Shown: positions 56,264 to 64,000 of the stretch, in pieces
Position numbering within the stretch: the first letter of the stretch is position 1
How the letters are laid out: the number at the start of each line of letters is the position of its first letter
Assembly (NCBI RefSeq): GCF_000783395.1
Contig: NZ_JSFK01000007.1
Coordinates: 62,001-126,000 of the forward strand
Reading direction: 5' to 3'
DNA length: 64,000 bases
Origin: Pseudomonas chlororaphis
GTDB taxonomy: Bacteria > Pseudomonadota > Gammaproteobacteria > Pseudomonadales > Pseudomonadaceae
The notes under the pieces: model-generated
The model's database searches: none
What the model was told of the DNA's origin: nothing
The model's input: the letters and a program-made list of their open reading frames with translations, nothing else
Translations under genes and position numbers: made by a program

Positions 56264-57782
56264 CGAAGCATGCCCCGATCATCAAAAAGGTGTCGCCGTA
56301 GGTTTGCGTCTGCGCCTCGCGGTAAGTCAGCAGCCACAACTGGCGCAGGCTGGCGGTGACACCGATGTCGCCGCTCTGGCCCAGACTCGCGAGGTTGCCG
56401 CCGGCCTGCGCCAGCCACTGATTCATCGCTTCATTGCTGCTGTTCAAGTGTTCGGCCAACCGCGTGAAGTGCAGGTTGGTGCGGTCATTGAGAATCGTCG
56501 CACACGCCGCAATACCAATCGCCCCACCCAGATTGCGCATCAGATTGAACAACCCCGACGCATGCTTCAAACGTGCCGGCGCCAACCCGCCCAAGGTCAG
56601 CGTCACCGCTGGCGGCACCGCCAGTTGCTGGGCAATCCCGCGCAACGCTTGCGGCAGCATCAACTCGCCGGCGCCCCAGTCGTGGGTGATCGGGCTGAAT
56701 TCCCACATCGACACCGCGAACAACCCCAGACCGATCATCATGATCCAGCGCAGGTCCATGCGATTGGCCAGAAAGGCATACAACGGAATCGCCATGATCT
56801 GGAACACGCCGGTGGAGAAAACCGCCAGACCAATGTCCAGTGCGCTATAGCCGCGCACCCGGCCGAGGAACAGCGGCGTCAGGTAAATCGTCGCAAACAG
56901 GCCGATGCCGGTGACGAATGAAAAGAAGCAGCCGAGGGCGAAATTGCGGTCCTTCAAGGCGCGCAGATCGACGATCGGATTGGCCACGTGCAAGGTGCGG
57001 CCAATGAAGGCCAACCCGGCGAGGCCGCTGATCCACGCGGTGGTCAGAATGGTCTGATCGCTGAACCAGTTCCAGCGTGGGCCTTCTTCGAGGGTGTATT
57101 CCAAGCAGCCGAGAAACAGCGCGAGAAACACCATGCTCAGATAGTCCGCGCCTTTGAGTAGGGACAATTCCGGTTGGTCGATCTTCACCAGCATCGGCAC
57201 TGCCACTGCAACGAAAATCCCCGGCACCAGGTTGATGTAGAACAGCCAGTGCCACGAGGAAATATCGGTGATCCAGCCGCCGATTACCGGCCCCAATGTC
57301 GGTGCCAGTGACGCGACTGCGCCGATGGTCGCGGCGGCAATCACCCGTTGTTTGCCGGTGAAGAAAAAGAACGCGGTGGTAAACACCAGCGGGATCATCG
57401 AGCCGCCAAGAAAACCTTGCAGTGCCCGAAAGGCAATCATGCTCTGGATATTCCAGGCCACACCGCAGAGCAAACTGGCGAGGGTGAAGCCGACCGCCGA
57501 AGCGCAGAACAACCAGCGTGTGGAAAACACCCGTGACAGCCAGCCGGACAGCGGAATCACGATGATTTCGGCGATCAGGTAACTGGTCTGCACCCACGCG
57601 GTTTCGTCGGTGCCGGCGGACAGCCCGCCGCCGATATCGCGCAGCGACGCCGAGACGATCTGGATATCCAACAGCGCGATGAACATGCCGATGCACATGG
57701 TTGCGAAGGCGAACACCTTGGTCGCGGTCGCCATGTCCGCCGCGTTGAATGGTTGTGCGGGAGCGGCGAGGGCGGTGCTCAT
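56190..57782 (-). CDS. EmrB/QacA-type MFS drug efflux pump (DHA2)
   Basis: This 530-residue inner-membrane transporter has about 14 membrane segments. Family marks are MFIALLDIQIVSASLRDIGG, TDETAWVQTSYLIAEIIVIPLSGWLSRVFSTRW, FRALQGFLGGSMIPL and APTLGPVIGGWI. It exports toxic compounds with an HlyD-type partner. Its ATG overlaps the partner's stop by four bases. No outer-membrane factor follows in the window. Confidence 0.93.
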   Translation of the reverse strand: MSTALAAPAQPFNAADMATATKVFAFATMCIGMFIALLDIQIVSASLRDIGGGLSAGTDETAWVQTSYLIAEIIVIPLSGWLSRVFSTRWLFCASAVGFTLASLLCGVAWNIQSMIAFRALQGFLGGSMIPLVFTTAFFFFTGKQRVIAAATIGAVASLAPTLGPVIGGWITDISSWHWLFYINLVPGIFVAVAVPMLVKIDQPELSLLKGADYLSMVFLALFLGCLEYTLEEGPRWNWFSDQTILTTAWISGLAGLAFIGRTLHVANPIVDLRALKDRNFALGCFFSFVTGIGLFATIYLTPLFLGRVRGYSALDIGLAVFSTGVFQIMAIPLYAFLANRMDLRWIMMIGLGLFAVSMWEFSPITHDWGAGELMLPQALRGIAQQLAVPPAVTLTLGGLAPARLKHASGLFNLMRNLGGAIGIAACATILNDRTNLHFTRLAEHLNSSNEAMNQWLAQAGGNLASLGQSGDIGVTASLRQLWLLTYREAQTQTYGDTFLMIGACFVIATAMVPLMRKVQPPAAPSADGH

Positions 57783-58888
57783 GGCGCGACGGCCACGGCG
57801 CTGGTTTCCGGTTGCGCGCGGGTGTCGACTTCTGCCGTCACCGACAGGCCCGGACGCAAGTGACCGAGCACGCCGTCGGCCGGGTCGAGGAGGACGCGCA
57901 CCGGCACGCGCTGGACGATTTTGGTGAAGTTGCCGGTGGCGTTTTCCGGTGGCAGCACGCTGAACTGTGAGCCGGTCGCGGGGGCGAGGCTGTCGAGGCG
58001 GCCGTGGAATTCCTGACCGGCGAGCACGTCGGCACGGATGCTCACGCGCTGCCCGGGTTTCATCCGCGCCAATTGGTCTTCCTTGAAATTGGCATCGACC
58101 CACAGGCCGCTGGCCGGCACCACTGACAACTGTTGTGAACCGGCCTGCGCATAGGCGCCGACCCGTGCGCGACGGTTGCCGATCACCCCATCGACCGGCG
58201 CGCGCAGTTCGGTGTAGCCGAGGTTCAGTTGTGCCAGATCACGTTCGGCGCGGGCTTGTTGAAGGGCGGCGCGGGCCTGTTGTTTCTGGGTGTCGATCAC
58301 CGCCAGTTGACGTTGCGCGGCGAGCAGCTCGGCCTGGGCGCGGGCGCTCAGGGCTTGTGCGGTTTTGAAGGTGGCGTCGGCGCGTTGTGCGCTTTCTACC
58401 GACACGGCATTGGTCGTCACCAGGCGTTTGTAGCGCGCGTTGTCATCCCGTGAACGTGCGGTTTCCGCACCGGCAGCATCGATGCCGGCGCGGGCCTGGC
58501 CGATCACCGCTTGTTGCAGTTGTTCGGTGGCGTCGAGGTTGGCCAGCAGCGCTTCTTCGGCGGCGACGGCACCTTCGGCCTTGGCCAGATTGGCGCGATA
58601 GTCGCGGGCGTCGAGGCGGATCAGCACATCGCCGGCCTTGACGTGCTGGTTGTCGCTGACCAGCACTTCGTCGATGTAGCCGGCGACTTTCGGCCCGATC
58701 ACCGTGACATCGCCACCAATATAGGCATCGTCGGTTTCTTCAAGAAAACGCCCGGCCCCCCACCAATGTACGGCGTACACACCGGCGAAGATCAGCGCGA
58801 GCAATCCGGCGCCGGGAAGCAGCAAGCGTTTGAGCAGGGGAGGCCTGGTCTTCACCACAACAGGTTCGAGGGTGGGCATGCTGGTCAT
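57779..58888 (-). CDS. EmrA-type periplasmic adaptor (HlyD family)
   Basis: This 369-residue membrane-fusion protein has one N-terminal membrane segment (LLLPGAGLLALIFAGVYAVHWW), a biotinyl-lipoyl-like part (TDDAYIGGDVTVIGPKVAGYIDEVLVSDNQHVKAGDVLIRLD), a long helical hairpin (residues about 95-205) and the barrel (LNLGYTELRAPVDGVIGNRRARVGAYAQAG). It links the EmrB-type pump to an outer-membrane channel. AGG lies nine bases before ATG 58888; ATG 58879 is also possible. Confidence 0.93.
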   Translation of the reverse strand: MTSMPTLEPVVVKTRPPLLKRLLLPGAGLLALIFAGVYAVHWWGAGRFLEETDDAYIGGDVTVIGPKVAGYIDEVLVSDNQHVKAGDVLIRLDARDYRANLAKAEGAVAAEEALLANLDATEQLQQAVIGQARAGIDAAGAETARSRDDNARYKRLVTTNAVSVESAQRADATFKTAQALSARAQAELLAAQRQLAVIDTQKQQARAALQQARAERDLAQLNLGYTELRAPVDGVIGNRRARVGAYAQAGSQQLSVVPASGLWVDANFKEDQLARMKPGQRVSIRADVLAGQEFHGRLDSLAPATGSQFSVLPPENATGNFTKIVQRVPVRVLLDPADGVLGHLRPGLSVTAEVDTRAQPETSAVAVAP

Positions 58889-59301
58889 GGCGGATTACCT
58901 GGGTAAACGGTGTGTTATTACGGCTGTAATATGACGCAGGTAATATTTGGTGGCAAATTATTTCTGATGCCGATCGTCAGTTGCTTCATTGAACCGAGGA
59001 CGGCTCGTGTCGGGTCGGGTTTTGGAGCGTGGTGCAACAGGCATCCATAAGCTGCAGAAATCATGGTTCGCCTGACTCCCGTCAGGGCGGACTGACGCTC
59101 GTCGACGGCTCTCAGGCCCTCGGGGAAACCCTGATAGCGTGCAGCACCGTGGCCTTGCTGCTGACAATAAAGCCAGGCAAAGCAATTGTTTAAGAAATGT
59201 AAGCGCTGTAGGAAGCGTCTTGCTTTTGTGTGGGATGGCTCCGACTATCACGATCATTGATGACATGGCATTACGCCATTTTATGATCGCAAGGATGTTG
59301 C
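58889..59301. other. Intergenic region between efflux pair and TpsB gene
   Basis: These 413 bases hold the promoters of two divergent units. A minus-strand frame (58958-59266) is open but shows no recognisable content. No clear regulator gene or strong promoter motif could be identified. Confidence 0.4.
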
Positions 59302-61029
59302 GTGCCGTATCCGTTTCGCGCTGTTTTTCGCCGTCGTTCCCCGCTTTGCCCGCTGTTGTCGGCCTTTGTGTTGAGTGTGTGTGCCTCCTCGATTGAAGCC
59401 GCCGAACCTGTCGCGCCGGGCCAGGAAGTACTGCGCCAGCAGCAACAGCAACAGCGCGATCTGCAACAACTGCAACTTGAACAGAGAAAACGGCAATTGG
59501 AGCGTGGCGCGTTCGGCCCGACGCCGATCACCCCGACCATCCCGCAAACGGTCGCCGCCGATGAACGTTGCTGGCCGCTGAGCGGCACGCGCATCGGTGG
59601 TGTCACGCTGATCGACAGCGACAAGCTCAATGCGCGGATCAAACCGCTGCTGGCGCCATGCATGGGCGTCGGCCAGATCAATCATCTGCTGGCCACCATT
59701 ACGGCGATCTACGTCGACAAGGGTTATATCGCCAGCCGCCCGTATTTGGTCAGCGCACCGGCAGCGGGGCAGTCGCTGGATATCCGCGTTGACGAAGGCT
59801 ACATCGAGTCCATCGAACTGGCCGATCAGAGCCTGCCGGTTTCGTTGGGTGGCGCGTTCCCGGGGATGCTCGGCGAGCCGCTGAACCTGCGCGATCTGGA
59901 GCAGGGGCTGGATCAGTTGAATCGCCTGCGCTCGATCGATCTCACTGCAGATATCGCCCCCGGCAGCCAGCCCGGCGCCTCGCGGATCATCCTGCGTTCG
60001 CGCACCTCCGCGCATTCGCGCTGGGCCTTGAACGCGGGCATCGACAACCTCGGCAGCGCCAGCACCGGACGTGATCGCGACACCGTCAGCCTCAGTCTCG
60101 ACAGCCCGTTGCAACTCAACGACCTGCTGAGCCTCAGCGCCAGCGACACCCTCAATCAGGGTGACCGCTACAACCGCAATGCCAGCCTGTATTACGCGAT
60201 CCCTTACGGCTACTGGACTTATAGCGTGTTCGCCAGCCACGCCGAATACCGTGCGCCGTTCAAACTGCCAAGCGTGACTTTCCACAGCACCGGCATCACC
60301 GATCAGGTCAGCCTGCGCGCCGACCGCGTGTTGTGGCGCGACCAGAGTCGCCAGCTCAGCGCCAACCTGCAACTGGCGCACAAGGATGTCGACAGCTACC
60401 TGCAAGACGTTCGCCTCGGTATTCAAAGCCCGACGCTGACGGTGGCTGAGGCCGGGCTCAATCTGTTCTGGCTCGACCGCGCGGTGTGGAACCTCGACGT
60501 CAATTACGCCCAGGGCCTGCGCTGGTTTGGCGCCGACGACGACTCGCAGCAGCAGATCAACAACCTGCCCAAGGCGCAGTTCCGCAAGTACCGCGCCGGC
60601 CTCAGCCAGTGGCGCAATGGTCAGTTCGGCGCGCAGGCCTGGCAGTGGCAGAGTCAACTCAATTTGCAGTACAGCCCGGACCCGCTGCCGGCGATCGAAC
60701 AACTACTCGGCACCGACGACTCGGCGGTGCGCGGCTACCGGGTCAGCAGTGCCTCCGGCGCCAGCGGCGCGATCTGGCGTAACACCTTGCGCTTGCCTTT
60801 GCGCACTGAGTGGCCGGTGCAGATCACCCCGCGCGCGGGCCTCGACCACGGCTGGATCAAGGCCGATCACGGCGCGCAGGGCCAACGCCTGAGTGGCGCC
60901 AGTGTCGGCGTGAATCTGGGCTGGAAGAACCTGCAAGTGGATGTCGATTACCAACGCGCGCTTAACACGCCGAACGGTCTGCAGCACGAGCCTGAAACCT
61001 GGCTGATGCGCGTGGGCCTGCAAATCTGA
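59302..61029 (+). CDS. TpsB two-partner secretion transporter (ShlB/FhaC/HecB family)
   Basis: This 575-residue outer-membrane protein has a signal peptide (about 1-33), a Gln-rich helix (QEVLRQQQQQQRDLQQLQLEQRKRQLERG), POTRA domains (GVTLIDSDKLNARIKPLL, AIYVDKGYIASRPYLV, LDIRVDEGYIESIEL) and a C-terminal 16-strand barrel ending in Ile. It exports and sometimes activates the TpsA protein encoded just downstream. The start is GTG 59302, with AAGGATG seven bases upstream. Confidence 0.94.
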   Translation: MPYPFRAVFRRRSPLCPLLSAFVLSVCASSIEAAEPVAPGQEVLRQQQQQQRDLQQLQLEQRKRQLERGAFGPTPITPTIPQTVAADERCWPLSGTRIGGVTLIDSDKLNARIKPLLAPCMGVGQINHLLATITAIYVDKGYIASRPYLVSAPAAGQSLDIRVDEGYIESIELADQSLPVSLGGAFPGMLGEPLNLRDLEQGLDQLNRLRSIDLTADIAPGSQPGASRIILRSRTSAHSRWALNAGIDNLGSASTGRDRDTVSLSLDSPLQLNDLLSLSASDTLNQGDRYNRNASLYYAIPYGYWTYSVFASHAEYRAPFKLPSVTFHSTGITDQVSLRADRVLWRDQSRQLSANLQLAHKDVDSYLQDVRLGIQSPTLTVAEAGLNLFWLDRAVWNLDVNYAQGLRWFGADDDSQQQINNLPKAQFRKYRAGLSQWRNGQFGAQAWQWQSQLNLQYSPDPLPAIEQLLGTDDSAVRGYRVSSASGASGAIWRNTLRLPLRTEWPVQITPRAGLDHGWIKADHGAQGQRLSGASVGVNLGWKNLQVDVDYQRALNTPNGLQHEPETWLMRVGLQI

Positions 61030-61126
61030 ACAACGCAGTGAACAAACAGCCGTCGGATCTGAGCGCGTCAGCCACGGCCAAGACTAAACGCGCAACGTGA
61101 TGCCGTACTCACATGGAGACGTTTTT

Positions 61127-64000
61127 ATGCCAGCACACACCTTTGCATTTCATCTTTCGCCTCGGGGCAAATTGCGCTGGGCGATTGCCAGCCTGTTCTT
61201 CGCCGTGCACCTGCCGAGCGCGCTCGCCGGTGGCGTCGTGGTCGCCCCGGGACCCGGCGGCACCGCGCAATTGCAGACCCAGGGCGGTGTGCCCATCGTC
61301 AACATCGTCGCGCCCAACGGTTCGGGCCTGTCGCACAACCAGTTCCTCGATTACAACGTCGACCGCCAAGGCCTGGTCCTGAACAACGCCTTGCAGGCCG
61401 GGCAATCGCAACTGGCCGGGCAACTGGCGGCCAACCCGCAACTGCAAGGGCAGGCGGCGAGCGTGATCCTCAACGAAGTGATCAGCCGCAATCCGTCCGC
61501 CATCAACGGTGCGCAAGAAATCTTCGGTCGGCCCGCCGATTACGTGTTGGCCAACCCTAACGGCATCTCGGTCAACGGCGGCAGTTTCATCAACACGCCG
61601 AATGCCAATCTGGTGGTCGGTCGTCCGGAATTGAATGACGGCAAACTGCAAAGCCTGAACAGCCGCGATGCCAGCGGTCAGTTGCAGATTCAGGGCGGTG
61701 GCCTGCGCAACGGCGAGGGCTCGATCAACCTGATCGCACCGCGCATCGACAGCCAGGGCGCGATCAGTGCGCGCGATCAATTGAACCTCACGGTCGGGCG
61801 CAATCAGGTCGACTACGCCAGCGGTCAGGTGAAAGCCGTCGACCCTGCCGGCAACACCGGCGATCAACGCATCGACGCCAGCCTGTTCGGCGCGATGCAG
61901 GCCGGGCGCATCAATATTGTCAGCACCGCCGAAGGTGCCGGCGTACGGGTGGGCGCGGTGCAAGTGGCCGGGCGTGACGGCGTGCAGATTCGCTCGGCCG
62001 GTGACCTCAGTGTCAGCGGTGAAGCCGTGGCCAACAGCTTCGACGTGACCCGCGCCGGTATCCGCAGCAGTCAGGGCGATGTTGGTTTGCACAGCGGCAA
62101 GGATCTGACGCTGGCGGCCACCGATGTCAGCGCTCGCGACGTTACGGTCGACGCCAAACGCAACTTGACCCTGTCCACAGTCGAAAGCCGCAAGCTTCAG
62201 GAAAAGCGCGAAAACTGGAACAACAGCACCATCGGCATCACCTGGGAAACTTACGATCGCACCCAGACCGACAGCGAATCGCGGCAGCATGGCAGCCAGA
62301 TTATCGCCAGCCGCGATGCGAAACTGTCGTCCGGTAAAGACACCGAGCTGAAAGCCGCCAAGGTCGAAGCCGCGAAAAGTCTCGACGTGCAAAGCGGCGG
62401 TGATCTGCGCCTGACCGCCGCCACTGAAAGCCACACGCAAACCGATCAAGGCAACCACCGCAAGCATCTGTGGAAAGCCGACTGGAACAGCAGCAGCGAA
62501 GAGCAGCGCAGCGTCACCAGCCAGTTGAAGGCTGGCAATATCGCCCTGCAAACCGCCGCGTTGTTGCGCTCCGAAGGTGCTGAGTTGACCAGCGCGGGCG
62601 ATGTGCAACTGGCAGGTAAACAGGTGGAAATCACCACGGCCACGCGGACCAATCGCAGCAGCGACAATCGCTATTCCGGTGACCTGGTCGGCGGTGGTTT
62701 CTTCGGCAAGACCGGTGACGCCGACAAGGGCAAGACCCAGCATCAGGGCAGCAAGGTCAACGCCAGCGGCAAACTGATCGTCAAGGCTGACGACGTGCGC
62801 ATCAGCGGCAGCCAGGTACGTGGCGGCACCGACGCCAGTGTGATCAGCGACAAAGGTTCGCTGGTGATCGATGGCGTGCAGGACACTTCGCACAGCAACA
62901 ATCACGACAAGGACAGCAAGTTTTTCGGCATCAGCAAGGACGAGTCGCGGCAGAACAGCCAGGACAGCAGCACGGTGCGCAGCGAACTGGTGTCCGACAG
63001 CAACCTCAAGCTCAAGAGCGCCAAGGACATCGAGGTCGCGGGCTCGACGGTCAAGGCTGACGGTGCGCTGACCGCCGACGCGGCAGGCGACGTCAATATG
63101 CATGCTGCGCAGAACACTCACGACAGCACTGACACCACGCAAACCCGTGGCTTCGATGCGTACGCCAAAGAGCAAACGCCAGAGCAGTATCGCGCCGGGA
63201 TTCACTACGAAGACAAACAGCAAACCGTCACTAGCAACGACGTCACCCAGCAAGGCTCCAGCCTCAGCGGCGGCAGCGTGCAGGTGAAGGCCGGCGGTGA
63301 CGTCACGCTCAAAGGCGCAGAGGTGAAGTCCACCTCAGGCGACACGACCTTGAGCGGCAAAAACGTCTCGCTGCTGGCCGAAGCAGACAGCCACAAAACC
63401 TCCACCGACACCTCGAGCACCGGCGGTGGTTTCTACTACACCGGCGGCCTCGACCGTGCCGGCAGTGGCGTCGATTTCGCCCACAGCACGGCGCAGGATT
63501 CGACCAGCAAAAACACCGCGCAAACCAGCAGCGTGCAGAGCAGCGGCGGCCTGACGATCAATGCCGACAAACTCGCTACCGAAGGCGCGCAGCTCAAGGC
63601 TGGCAACGGTCTGAATGTTGCCGCCAACGAGATCGACAATCGCGCGGCCAGCTACAGCGAAAGCAGCACGCACAACGACAGCAATTGGTCGGCGGACATC
63701 GGCGCCAACGTCGAGTACAAGGACATCGCCCGGCCGATCGCGGGCGCGGTCAAGGACGTGCTCAACGGCAAGGTGCCGGACAAGGACTCACTGGCCAATC
63801 TCGGTCAGCCGAATGTCGGCATCGACGTCGCAGTCGGCCATGGCAGCGCCAGCAAAACCGAGCAAAACAACAACGCCGTGGTCAGTCGTTTTGACGGCGG
63901 CACCGTCGATGTGAAAACCACTGGCACGCTGCACGACCAAGGCACGCAATACAATGCCAGCGCCGGCCAAGTGAACATCAGCGCTGACCAACTGCTTGCC
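61127..64000 (+). CDS. TpsA filamentous haemagglutinin / CdiA-type exoprotein, truncated by window edge
   Basis: The frame is open from ATG 61127 (GGAG nine bases upstream) to the last base, so 958 residues are seen and the C-terminus is missing. It has an extended signal region (LRWAIASLFFAVHLPSALA), the TPS secretion domain with NGSGLSHNQFLDYNVDRQGLVLNN and the NPNGIS motif (VLANPNGISVNGGSFINT), then long haemagglutinin repeats (LTLAATDVSARDVTVDAKRNL, DVTLKGAEVKSTSGDTTLSGK). It is secreted by the TpsB just upstream and may be an adhesin or a contact-dependent inhibition protein; the deciding C-terminal toxin and immunity genes lie outside. Confidence 0.9.
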   Translation, partial: MPAHTFAFHLSPRGKLRWAIASLFFAVHLPSALAGGVVVAPGPGGTAQLQTQGGVPIVNIVAPNGSGLSHNQFLDYNVDRQGLVLNNALQAGQSQLAGQLAANPQLQGQAASVILNEVISRNPSAINGAQEIFGRPADYVLANPNGISVNGGSFINTPNANLVVGRPELNDGKLQSLNSRDASGQLQIQGGGLRNGEGSINLIAPRIDSQGAISARDQLNLTVGRNQVDYASGQVKAVDPAGNTGDQRIDASLFGAMQAGRINIVSTAEGAGVRVGAVQVAGRDGVQIRSAGDLSVSGEAVANSFDVTRAGIRSSQGDVGLHSGKDLTLAATDVSARDVTVDAKRNLTLSTVESRKLQEKRENWNNSTIGITWETYDRTQTDSESRQHGSQIIASRDAKLSSGKDTELKAAKVEAAKSLDVQSGGDLRLTAATESHTQTDQGNHRKHLWKADWNSSSEEQRSVTSQLKAGNIALQTAALLRSEGAELTSAGDVQLAGKQVEITTATRTNRSSDNRYSGDLVGGGFFGKTGDADKGKTQHQGSKVNASGKLIVKADDVRISGSQVRGGTDASVISDKGSLVIDGVQDTSHSNNHDKDSKFFGISKDESRQNSQDSSTVRSELVSDSNLKLKSAKDIEVAGSTVKADGALTADAAGDVNMHAAQNTHDSTDTTQTRGFDAYAKEQTPEQYRAGIHYEDKQQTVTSNDVTQQGSSLSGGSVQVKAGGDVTLKGAEVKSTSGDTTLSGKNVSLLAEADSHKTSTDTSSTGGGFYYTGGLDRAGSGVDFAHSTAQDSTSKNTAQTSSVQSSGGLTINADKLATEGAQLKAGNGLNVAANEIDNRAASYSESSTHNDSNWSADIGANVEYKDIARPIAGAVKDVLNGKVPDKDSLANLGQPNVGIDVAVGHGSASKTEQNNNAVVSRFDGGTVDVKTTGTLHDQGTQYNASAGQVNISADQLLA

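Noticed and set aside
59281..60702. 473-codon minus-strand open frame opposite TpsB
   Set aside because: Antisense to well-supported POTRA and barrel coding sequence; no motifs.
61109..63253. 714-codon minus-strand open frame opposite the TpsA gene
   Set aside because: TpsA motifs on the plus strand are decisive; the antisense frame is low-complexity.
1..64000. CRISPR arrays and insertion sequences
   Set aside because: No regularly spaced repeats and no transposase-like proteins were seen on either strand.

Overview
The window looks like a fluorescent-group Pseudomonas chromosome. The coding regions are GC-rich. Pseudomonas-type families are present (a DUF6124-like gene, CopABCD, a UmuD/UmuC pair of the RulAB type), and there is a typical fluorescent-pseudomonad inverted REP doublet (REPIN) near 55.1 kb. 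Identifications come from reading translated motifs; no database search was run.

Region 1 (1 to about 28.3 kb) is most of an apparently intact prophage; its left end, where an integrase would be expected, lies outside the window. It opens with two small leftward genes, a CI-type repressor (352-1083, minus) and a divergent Cro (1178-1402). Then follow CII-like, TraR/DksA-like, Toprim+VapE primase-helicase and Q-like genes. The late region starts with a holin and a lambda-type packaging and head module (TerS, TerL/GpA, gpW, portal, ClpP-like protease, gpD, gpE, FII, gpZ). A P2-type contractile tail follows (V, W, J, I, fibre, chaperone, sheath, tube, E/E', tape measure, U, X, D), then a GH19 endolysin and nested Rz/Rz1. 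This is a chimeric myovirus. Five short terminator-like linkers with a similar sequence separate late modules. The tail chaperone gene contains a tandem duplication and ends at CTT-TAA, with its E' extension in the +1 frame, which suggests a programmed frameshift.

Region 2 (28.3-36 kb) is AT-rich and patchy. It holds a possible 27-residue hydrophobic peptide gene, strong terminators, a tRNA-like relic, an SOS-controlled umuDC pair, a small orphan gene with a broken probable paralogue about 3 kb away, a low-GC membrane protein of unknown function, a beta-propeller gene and a DUF6124 gene with a structured leader. It reads as accessory cargo or decayed mobile DNA at the prophage edge.

Region 3 (36-59 kb) is ordinary chromosome. 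It contains an amine/amino-acid cluster (acetylpolyamine amidohydrolase-like, ornithine cyclodeaminase, permease, divergent Lrp regulator), a periplasmic PheC-like protein and a copABCD copper-resistance operon. It also has an FMN oxidoreductase with a divergent LysR regulator, a secreted RNase T2 and an orphan type VI secretion cargo unit (PAAR, lipase-like effector, lipoprotein immunity candidate). A LysR/haloacid dehalogenase/class II aldolase cluster, a membrane diguanylate cyclase, an AhpD-like protein and an EmrAB-type efflux pair follow.

Region 4 (59.3 kb to the end) is a two-partner secretion locus: a TpsB transporter followed by a very large haemagglutinin/CdiA-type TpsA exoprotein that runs off the right edge.
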